The notes under the pieces are model-generated. The model searched no databases and was not told the DNA's origin. It saw nothing but the letters and a program-made list of their open reading frames with translations. A stretch of 10,422 bases of DNA from positions 1 through 10,422 of the forward strand of contig JAWRJC010000156.1 in assembly GCA_040307715.1 (NCBI GenBank). Reading direction: 5' to 3'. Positions 5,347 through 10,422 of the stretch are shown here, piece by piece. The position numbers were made by a program, and so were the translations under genes. The DNA comes from RUG13615 sp040307715. GTDB lineage: Bacteria > Bacillota > Clostridia > Peptostreptococcales > Anaerovoracaceae. Numbering within the stretch: position 1 is the first letter of the stretch; every line of letters begins with the position of its first letter.

Positions 5347-6600
5347 ATGGAATTGTCAAATGTGGGAGATCATACTCTCGCAGTTTTGCAGTACCTGATC
5401 GACAGTGGTAAGTTGGATTTGGGCAATGCGGAAGAAGAAATGAAAAAAGCTCAGCTGGAACAAATCCTTCTTATGCATCCTTTCAAAATCTACCAAGGTT
5501 CAGACGGAAACTGGTACACCTACATCCGTGATGAAAAGCGACCGGAAAAGCGAAAGAGGATCGTCAAAACGACCCTCAAAAAAGTCCATGAAGCACTGTA
5601 TGAACACTATACAGGTAACGACGAGGCAGCGAAGCTTCGCAGTTATACAGTCGAGTCCTTATATCCAAGGTGGCTGGAATATAAATCGCTTCATACAACC
5701 GCTTCCTCGTATATCACAAGACTGAAATCGGATTGGAGAAGATACTACGAAGGAACCGCTATAGTGAAGGTTCCAATCGTGGATTTGAAGAAACTACAGC
5801 TTGATGAGTGGATCCATGCTCTCATTCGAGAAAAGGATGTCACCCAAAAGCAGTTTTCGAATTTCACCACGATTATGAATCAAGTCCTTGATTATGCAGT
5901 CGACCTTGAGATCATCGACGATAATCCTTTCCGTAAGGTGAGAGTCGATGGACGACATCTCTTTCGACAAGAAAGGAAAAAAGACAGTTCGACACAAGTC
6001 TTTTCACGTGATGAGGAACAGGAACTAAAAGAGCTGGCGTGGGTCGATTATCAAAAGCGTACAAAGAAGTACGTGTTGTCGCCGCTTGCTGTTCTGTTCC
6101 AATTTGAGACCGGCATCCGTATCGGTGAACTGTGTGTGCTTCGCTTCGAAGATGTGCATGGGGACTACATACGTGTTCAGCGGATGTTTCGGAGAGATAA
6201 CCGAGAAGTCGTACAGCACACGAAGGGATCTTACGGTGATAGGGATGTCATCCTGACCCAGGAAGCAAAGCATATCATCGATACATGCAGAACCTATCGG
6301 CTGGAACATGGACTGCCTGACGAGGGGTACATCTTCTCGGTCGATAAAGAACCGTGCTCATATTACGCAATCTCTGATCTGTATCGGAAGTATTGCCGTA
6401 AGATGGGCATCCCAATGAAGAGTTCACACAAAGCCAGGAAGACCGTTATCTCGGCTCTTATCGACGGCAATGTGAACATCAACTCGGTCAGGGAAATGGC
6501 TGGACATAGGGACGAGCGGACTACCTACGCGAACTACGTCTATGACAGAAATACTGCTGAAGAGAAGGTCCGTATGGTCGAGGAAGCGCTGAAAAAGTAG
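5347..6600 (+). CDS. int: ICE-type tyrosine recombinase (integrase)
   Basis: A 417-residue site-specific recombinase of usual ICE length. An N-terminal arm-binding part (to about 90) includes 'DGNWYTYIRDEKRPEKRKRI'. A core-binding helical domain spans about 95-215 ('YTVESLYPRWLEYKSLHTTA' onward). The catalytic domain has all residues in order: Arg258 ('ETGIRIGEL'), Lys293 ('HTKGSYGDRD'), His361 and Arg364 ('SSHKARKTV'), His387 ('MAGHRDERTT') and probably Tyr397 ('YANYVYD'). It should therefore be active and able to excise or integrate the element with partner factors. The ATG at 5347 follows AAAGGAAG (5332-5339) at 7 bases; an in-frame ATG at 5305 has no such site. It is the last gene of the mobile block, running toward the 3' end of tRNA-Lys, the normal place for an integrase that uses a tRNA target. 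A separate excisionase gene is not recognised. Confidence 0.93.
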   Translation: MELSNVGDHTLAVLQYLIDSGKLDLGNAEEEMKKAQLEQILLMHPFKIYQGSDGNWYTYIRDEKRPEKRKRIVKTTLKKVHEALYEHYTGNDEAAKLRSYTVESLYPRWLEYKSLHTTASSYITRLKSDWRRYYEGTAIVKVPIVDLKKLQLDEWIHALIREKDVTQKQFSNFTTIMNQVLDYAVDLEIIDDNPFRKVRVDGRHLFRQERKKDSSTQVFSRDEEQELKELAWVDYQKRTKKYVLSPLAVLFQFETGIRIGELCVLRFEDVHGDYIRVQRMFRRDNREVVQHTKGSYGDRDVILTQEAKHIIDTCRTYRLEHGLPDEGYIFSVDKEPCSYYAISDLYRKYCRKMGIPMKSSHKARKTVISALIDGNVNINSVREMAGHRDERTTYANYVYDRNTAEEKVRMVEEALKK

Positions 6601-6633
6601 GCTGCGATTTAAGCACTTTTGAATGCCTTTGCA

Positions 6634-6663
6634 AAACCTACCCAAACCTACCCAAACCTACCC
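6634..6663. repeat. Three exact 10-bp tandem repeats after int (candidate arm-type integrase sites)
   Basis: AAACCTACCC occurs three times head to tail (6634-6643, 6644-6653, 6654-6663). The 10-bp period puts every copy on nearly the same face of the helix. Short direct repeats just inside the integrase end of an element commonly serve as arm-type binding sites for the integrase N-terminal domain; that role is inferred here. A related GAACCTAC is at 4148-4155. Confidence 0.6.
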
Positions 6664-6762
6664 AGACTTATTCGTTACTACAAGGCCGGCTAATCTTTCG
6701 GCCCTCAAAAAACAAGAATTGCGAGACCCGTTGGTATTGCTGGAGTTCCAGAGATAAAGCAA

Positions 6763-6788
6763 AATCCCGGGAGTAAACTCCCGGGATT
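6763..6788 (-). terminator. Terminator of the tRNA-Lys gene
   Basis: A perfect 11-bp inverted repeat, AATCCCGGGAG/CTCCCGGGATT, around TAAA. On the minus strand it follows the CCA end of the tRNA by 7 bases and leads into a T-rich stretch (ATTTTGCTTT). The palindrome could also stop transcription running rightward from int. Confidence 0.7.
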
Positions 6789-6795
6789 GCGGACT

Positions 6796-6871
6796 TGGTA
6801 CACCATCAGGGGCTCGAACCCTGGACACCCTGATTAAGAGTCAGGTGCTCTGCCAGCTGAGCTAATGGTGC
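6796..6871 (-). tRNA. tRNA-Lys (anticodon CUU), CCA encoded
   Basis: The reverse complement folds as a standard 76-base tRNA: acceptor GCACCAT/ATGGTGT (7 pairs, first one G-U), D arm with AGCTCAGCTGGCAGAGC, anticodon stem CCTGA/TCAGG around the loop CTCTTAA with anticodon CTT, a 5-base variable loop, T arm CAGGG-TTCGAGC-CCCTG, discriminator A and an encoded CCA. The anticodon CUU reads AAG lysine codons. The gene is intact beside the ICE, and its 3' end points at the integrase. Confidence 0.96.
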
Positions 6872-6897
6872 ACATCCGGCGCTGTTGCGCAAAAAGG

Positions 6898-6926
6898 ATA
6901 TTATCATTTTCGCATGACGGTGTCAA
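6898..6926 (-). promoter_or_regulatory. Promoter of tRNA-Lys
   Basis: On the minus strand, TTGACA (6921-6926) and TAATAT (6898-6903) are 17 bp apart, giving a start near 6891, about 20 bases before the mature tRNA 5' end. The consensus match is strong, as expected for a stable RNA gene. Confidence 0.75.
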
Positions 6927-6990
6927 CAAGAGATTTTGAAAAAGTGGAGTTTTTTCGATTCCTTAAATATGTAGTTTTCAGATGGTTTCG

Positions 6991-7019
6991 TTGCGTGCCT
7001 TGTATTTATTGTGTATAAT
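6991..7019 (+). promoter_or_regulatory. Promoter of the acidic membrane protein operon
   Basis: A perfect TATAAT (7014-7019) has TTGCGT (6991-6996) 17 bp upstream. Transcription should start near 7026 and lead into the gene at 7107. The -35 box matches only its first three bases, so activator help or moderate strength is possible. Confidence 0.6.
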
Positions 7020-7106
7020 AAAACGGTATATGAGCATGGAGAAGTATGCCTGTTTATATACACGGCAAAGCGATTCTGAAAGAACGGAGAAAGGACCGGC
7101 AGCAAC

Positions 7107-7754
7107 GTGACGCTCGATACGATCAGACAGGTCACAGAAGAGTGCATTGATTACATTGAACAGAATGCGGTATGGCTGGGCGTCGTGTGCCTGGCGGTAC
7201 TGATCCTACTGCTTTTGTTCGGCGGGATCGCCTCTGCGCGCAGGAGCCGCAGACAGACGAAAGCGCTGCGGCGGATCGACCGCAAGATGGAACAGCTGCT
7301 CGCGGCCAAAGAAGCGGATGCCGCCGCCCGGGAGGCGCTGGCGGAAGACGTGAGCGCGATCAGAGAGAGCGTGGCGGGACCTGAAACGATCCCGACCTAT
7401 GCGCAGACCGTGGAGGCTTTTTTCGCGGATACACAGGTCGAGGAGTGCGGTGCAGAGGACATCTGCGAAGCGGACGAGGCTGAGCCGGCTGCCGGTACGG
7501 AAGAAGTAGCTGCTGCTGCGGCGGAAGAGACACCGGAAGCGCCTGAAGAGTCCGCTCCGGAAGAGGCGGAAGCGCCTGCCGGGGAAGCTGCGGAAGAGCC
7601 CGCGCAGGAAGAAACGGAAACACCCGCTGAAGAGGCTCCTTTAGAACCGGCATTCCCGGATCTGAAAGAGGCACTGCTCGGCGGCGCAACAGCGCGTGGA
7701 AAAAGCGGCCGCCTGTACACACGTGAAGAACTGGAAACCCAGATCAGAAAATAA
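7107..7754 (+). CDS. Membrane-anchored acidic Glu/Ala/Pro-rich protein of unknown function
   Basis: A 215-residue protein starting with GTG; no other start is possible in this frame upstream because of a stop at 7077-7079. AAAGGA (7090-7095) is 11 bases before it. Residues 20-43 are a single membrane helix ('VVCLAVLILLLLFGGIASA') followed by 'RRSRRQTKALRRIDRK', which sets the N-terminus outside and the remainder in the cytoplasm. Residues about 50-90 look helical and may form a coiled coil. Residues about 105-180 are very acidic and rich in Glu, Ala and Pro ('EEAEAPAGEAAEEPAQEETE'), probably disordered. The last 30 residues are conserved-looking ('FPDLKEALLGG', 'GRLYTREELETQIRK') and may be a docking motif. 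It is 15 bases upstream of the zinc-ribbon gene and shares its composition, so the two probably work together. No family is recognised. Confidence 0.8.
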   Translation: MTLDTIRQVTEECIDYIEQNAVWLGVVCLAVLILLLLFGGIASARRSRRQTKALRRIDRKMEQLLAAKEADAAAREALAEDVSAIRESVAGPETIPTYAQTVEAFFADTQVEECGAEDICEADEAEPAAGTEEVAAAAAEETPEAPEESAPEEAEAPAGEAAEEPAQEETETPAEEAPLEPAFPDLKEALLGGATARGKSGRLYTREELETQIRK

Positions 7755-7769
7755 ATGGAGGAAGCAAGC

Positions 7770-10265
7770 ATGTATTGCAGAGAATGTGGAAAGCCGTTAT
7801 TGGAAAGCGACAAATTCTGCAGTAATTGCGGGACACCCGTAAAGAAGATCGCACCGGCGGAAGAGCCGATGTTCAAGACAGAAGAAGGAGACAGACCGTC
7901 CCGGAGAAAGACAGCGCCGCTGCCTTCCTTCACGGCATCCGCGCCGGCGGAAGAGCCGAGAGGGGAACGCATGATCTTTGAGGCGATCGGGGACAGTATC
8001 AAATGGGATACGGAGATCTTCCCGGACAAGACGCCCAAGAAGACGAAGGATGTGGATTTCCACTGGGATCTCAGTGAGGATGAATTCCGCAGAAGACCGG
8101 CGAATAAGCCGTCCAGGTCTGTTGAGACCCCTGCGGCGCAGCCTCGTAGCACCGGTCTCAAACCGTCCGACACCAACTCCTGGGAGGAACTGTTCGATGG
8201 TTCCAAGGAAGACGACCGCAGCACCCGCAAGGCGCCCGGCGTCGGACGCAGCAGTGTTGAGGCTTACTGGGAGAGCATGTTCCGCAGAGACGGTGCCGTG
8301 CATAGAGAGGCACCTGAGATGCCGGAAACACCGTCCCGCCGCGTGTCGATCTCCCGGGATGATTTCAGCCGCGGGATCAACGACGAGGGTTCGGAGCGCC
8401 TCGACCGGAACAAGCTGGAAGACACCGTGACACTTTCGCGCAGCGAAGTGGAAGGCGCGATCCGCGAGGAAAAGAAAGAAGAAAAGAAAGAGACCCGCGA
8501 GAGCAGAGAAGTCGCGGAACTCGCCAGCCTGGCGGCAGCCGGGATCGGAGCGGGGCCGACGTTCGTGCCTAAGGACGCTGAAGTCACTGTTCCCGATATC
8601 GAAGAAAAACCGGCGGAAGTCCCTGCTGAAGAAGAACGGGAGATCACCGGCGAGGAACTGGAAGAGGAACTCTTCCGCGATATGGAGAAGCCGATGACCG
8701 AAGCGCAGAAGATGCGCGCGCGGCAGACGGAGAAGATCGACAAGTTCTACACGTTCAACAAAAAGAACGAAGAGTTCCAGAAACTGCTTGATCAGGAATA
8801 CGAGCGGTTCAAGAAGAGCCAGGAAGAGGAGGATGACCTGGCGGCGGACCTGTACAAACTGGGCGATGAGAACTTCTTTGAAGATCACAGCCACAAGAGT
8901 GCCAGCCCGGCGGAGGAGATGGCACGCGCCAGACAGACGCTGTTCCACACGGACGAATTCGCGGACCTGAAGGCCAAGATGATCGAACCGCTGGACGGCC
9001 CCGCTGTCACAGAGGAAGATGAAACAGCCGCCGCGGCTGATACAGTCCTGCAGGCGGGAGCGGCGGCGGAGATCGCTGCTGCGGGGAGCCGCAGAGACAA
9101 AAAACAGAAAAAATCCTTCCTGAGCAGACTGTTCGGCAGAGATGAGGAAGCCGAAGAAGAACTGTTTGAGGAAGTGCTGCCGGAAGAAGAGCCTGCAGAG
9201 GAAACTGCTCCGGCAGAGGAAATGACGGAAGTGCCGGAAGAGCCTGCCGCGGAAGAGCCTGCAGCAGCAGAAGAGATGCCGGCAGAGCCTGCGGCAGAGG
9301 AACCTGCTGCGGATACGGAAGAACCCGCCGCAGAAGAGACACCGGCGGAGCCCGTCGAAGAACTTGCTGCGGCTGAAGAAACCCCTGCCGCGCCTGAGCA
9401 GGAAGAACCTGCGGCAGAGGAGCCAGCTGCGGAAGAAGCGTCCGCCCCGGAAGAGATCCCGGCGGAAGAGACACCGGCTGAAGGGGAAGCACCAGAAGAA
9501 GAGGAGCCCGAAGAAACGGCGCCTGAAGAAGAGGAACCCGAAACAGAGGCGGTGCCTGCTAAGACAGCGGAGGAAGAAGAACCCGAGACGGCCAGCATCG
9601 TCTTTGAACCGGAACCTGATGAGGAGCCGGCTGCTGAAGAAACACCGCAGGAAGAACAACCGGCAGAAGAACCTGCCCCTGTTGAAGAGGTTCCTGCTGA
9701 GGAGGCCCCCGAAGAGGAACCTGCTGCGGAAGAACTGCCCGGAACGGAAGAACCGAAAGACGGAGCGGAAGAGGAAGAAGACCTGACAAAGACAGCCAGC
9801 ATCGTGTTCGAACCGGAAGAAGATGAGCCTGTCGTTACGACGCCGGAGAGCCCTGCTGAGGAAGAGAAGACCGCGGAGGAAGAAAAAACCGCCCGCACGA
9901 CAGAGCCCACCCGCGTTTACGAGAAAGGGGATATCCCGTCCCCGACGACGGAGGAAGAGAGAGCATCGCAGTTTGAAGAGAGCCGTGCCGAGGCGTGGGA
10001 TGCGTTCTTCAGCGATGACGAGGATGTCAACGCCGGCAATACGTTCGACGCGGAGAACGAAGAAGCCGGAGAACGCGAACACCGCGGTGCCAGCGTCGCA
10101 GCTTCGATCCTGGTGGTCATTCTGGTCATCCTGCTCGCGCTCATCGTGATCCGTCTGGCGATGCCCGACAGCATCGTTTCGATCAAACTCGATCAGATCA
10201 CAGAGAAGATCCTGCACCTGTTCAACAGCGGTCTGGCGGGATCCCTGCTGCATCACATCTTGTAA
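7770..10265 (+). CDS. Zinc-ribbon, acidic repeat-rich, C-terminally membrane-anchored protein
   Basis: An 831-residue protein. Residues 1-24 are a zinc ribbon, MYCRECGKPL then FCSNCGTP, with two C-x2-C knuckles. Residues about 25-450 are hydrophilic with several conserved-looking helices ('DTNSWEELFDGS', 'SVEAYWESMFRRDG', 'DKFYTFNKKNEEFQKLLDQE'). Residues about 455-720 are a low-complexity Glu/Pro/Ala tract built from units such as EEPAAEE; the phrase TASIVFEPE occurs twice, near 607 and 675. Residues 774-798 form one membrane helix, followed by about 33 residues ('SIVSIKLDQITEKILHLFNS' and on) that would face outward. It is thus a tail-anchored cytoplasmic protein. The ATG at 7770 is chosen for the GGAGG at 7757-7761 and because the zinc ribbon starts there; an ATG at 7755 is in frame but lacks a site. 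A long open frame on the opposite strand (7797-10274) is a compositional shadow. Function unknown. Confidence 0.85.
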   Translation: MYCRECGKPLLESDKFCSNCGTPVKKIAPAEEPMFKTEEGDRPSRRKTAPLPSFTASAPAEEPRGERMIFEAIGDSIKWDTEIFPDKTPKKTKDVDFHWDLSEDEFRRRPANKPSRSVETPAAQPRSTGLKPSDTNSWEELFDGSKEDDRSTRKAPGVGRSSVEAYWESMFRRDGAVHREAPEMPETPSRRVSISRDDFSRGINDEGSERLDRNKLEDTVTLSRSEVEGAIREEKKEEKKETRESREVAELASLAAAGIGAGPTFVPKDAEVTVPDIEEKPAEVPAEEEREITGEELEEELFRDMEKPMTEAQKMRARQTEKIDKFYTFNKKNEEFQKLLDQEYERFKKSQEEEDDLAADLYKLGDENFFEDHSHKSASPAEEMARARQTLFHTDEFADLKAKMIEPLDGPAVTEEDETAAAADTVLQAGAAAEIAAAGSRRDKKQKKSFLSRLFGRDEEAEEELFEEVLPEEEPAEETAPAEEMTEVPEEPAAEEPAAAEEMPAEPAAEEPAADTEEPAAEETPAEPVEELAAAEETPAAPEQEEPAAEEPAAEEASAPEEIPAEETPAEGEAPEEEEPEETAPEEEEPETEAVPAKTAEEEEPETASIVFEPEPDEEPAAEETPQEEQPAEEPAPVEEVPAEEAPEEEPAAEELPGTEEPKDGAEEEEDLTKTASIVFEPEEDEPVVTTPESPAEEEKTAEEEKTARTTEPTRVYEKGDIPSPTTEEERASQFEESRAEAWDAFFSDDEDVNAGNTFDAENEEAGEREHRGASVAASILVVILVILLALIVIRLAMPDSIVSIKLDQITEKILHLFNSGLAGSLLHHIL

Positions 10266-10276
10266 AGGAGTCAATT

Positions 10277-10422
10277 ATGGAAAACAACCGTACGTACCAG
10301 GAAGCAAACGGCCCTGATACCGGAGAACGCGAACCGAAAGCGAGGGGCGGCAACAGAAAAAGTATGATCATCATACTGGCTGTCCTTCTGATCGGGTCCC
10401 TGTTCCTCGGTCTGATCGGATT
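10277..10422 (+). CDS. Single-span membrane protein, start only (3' end beyond window)
   Basis: Forty-eight residues are visible, beginning MENNRTYQEANGPDTGEREP and continuing with a basic stretch 'KARGGNRKS' and a membrane helix 'MIIILAVLLIGSLFLGLIG'. The basic residues before the helix suggest that the N-terminus is in the cytoplasm and the rest is exported. AAAGGAG (10264-10270) lies 6 bases before the ATG, and the gene begins only 11 bases after the zinc-ribbon gene, so it belongs to the same operon. What follows the helix decides its nature and is not visible. Confidence 0.75.
   Translation, partial: MENNRTYQEANGPDTGEREPKARGGNRKSMIIILAVLLIGSLFLGLIG

Larger units (their letters stand above)
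2100..6663. mobile_element. Remnant of an integrative conjugative element next to tRNA-Lys (approximate ends)
   Basis: Genes of one ICE lineage lie together: VirB6-like pore protein, DUF5688-like protein, sigma-like regulators, MazF toxin and integrase. They are more AT-rich than both flanks. VirB4 and VirD4 ATPases, relaxase, NlpC/P60 hydrolase and replication genes are missing, so most of the element has been deleted. The integrase end lies beside the 3' end of tRNA-Lys. The other end is uncertain and may have been disturbed by the IS200 insertion. Confidence 0.7.

Noticed and set aside
6634..6663. CRISPR array or telomere-like repeat
   Set aside because: The repeats are only 10 bp with no spacers, and just three copies; integrase binding sites fit better.
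7046..7150. 34-codon frame starting at ATG 7046
   Set aside because: Weak ribosome site; it overlaps the start of the GTG gene in another frame and its product has no recognisable features.
8885..9910. 341-codon Ser/Gly-rich antisense frame over the acidic tract
   Set aside because: Pure compositional shadow of the Glu/Ala/Pro repeats.
7797..10274. 825-codon open frame antisense to the zinc-ribbon protein gene
   Set aside because: The GAA/GAG/GCN-rich sense strand lacks stop triplets when read backward, giving an Arg/Phe/Leu-rich shadow; it has no domains, and the sense frame has a zinc ribbon, membrane helix and ribosome site.

Overview
The window looks like a moderately GC-rich Clostridia chromosome (Lachnospiraceae/Oscillospiraceae-like). 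The signs are strong GGAGG ribosome sites, sigma-A type promoters, a tRNA gene with an encoded CCA end, and a decayed integrative conjugative element (ICE) whose genes resemble the Clostridioides difficile CTn/Tn families. Two chromosomal blocks with GC-rich codon use flank a mobile block that is visibly more AT-rich.

Left block (1-1320): a GntR/FadR-type (FCD) regulator runs leftward off the edge. It is divergent from a YgjV-like membrane protein gene. Between them lies a good promoter bracketed by two exact 15-bp repeats, which are likely operators of the regulator. The membrane protein gene ends at a rho-independent terminator.

Mobile block (about 1320-6760): first an IS200-type insertion sequence (tnpA with end hairpins) whose transposase has lost the second histidine of its HUH motif (His-Val-Tyr). 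Next comes what remains of an ICE: a leader region with a possible leader peptide, alternative hairpins and a terminator; a 34-residue membrane micro-protein; a VirB6/TrbL-like mating-pore protein; a DUF5688-like protein; a sigma-70 region 4-like regulator that appears frameshifted by one missing A just after its start; about 450 bases of hairpin-rich DNA without a convincing gene; a second small sigma-like HTH protein overlapping a MazF/PemK toxin; and a complete tyrosine integrase. The VirB4, VirD4, relaxase and peptidoglycan hydrolase genes expected in a working ICE are absent, so this is a remnant that kept its integration end. Three 10-bp tandem repeats follow int, and then the 3' end of a tRNA-Lys(CUU) gene faces the element. 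That is the usual geometry for tRNA-targeted integration, although no second copy of an attachment core was found.

Right block (6763-10422): the tRNA-Lys gene on the minus strand, with its own promoter and terminator, then a rightward operon of membrane-anchored proteins. These are a 215-residue protein with an N-terminal membrane anchor and an acidic Glu/Ala/Pro-rich tail, an 831-residue protein with an N-terminal zinc ribbon, a very long Glu/Ala/Pro-rich region and a C-terminal membrane anchor, and the start of a third single-span membrane protein. Their function cannot be read from sequence.

No wholly new defence or metabolic system is evident. The points most worth following are the regulator/operator pair, the possible attenuation leader, the structured non-coding segment at 4254-4545, the frameshifted sigma-like gene, the HUH-defective transposase and the acidic zinc-ribbon membrane operon.
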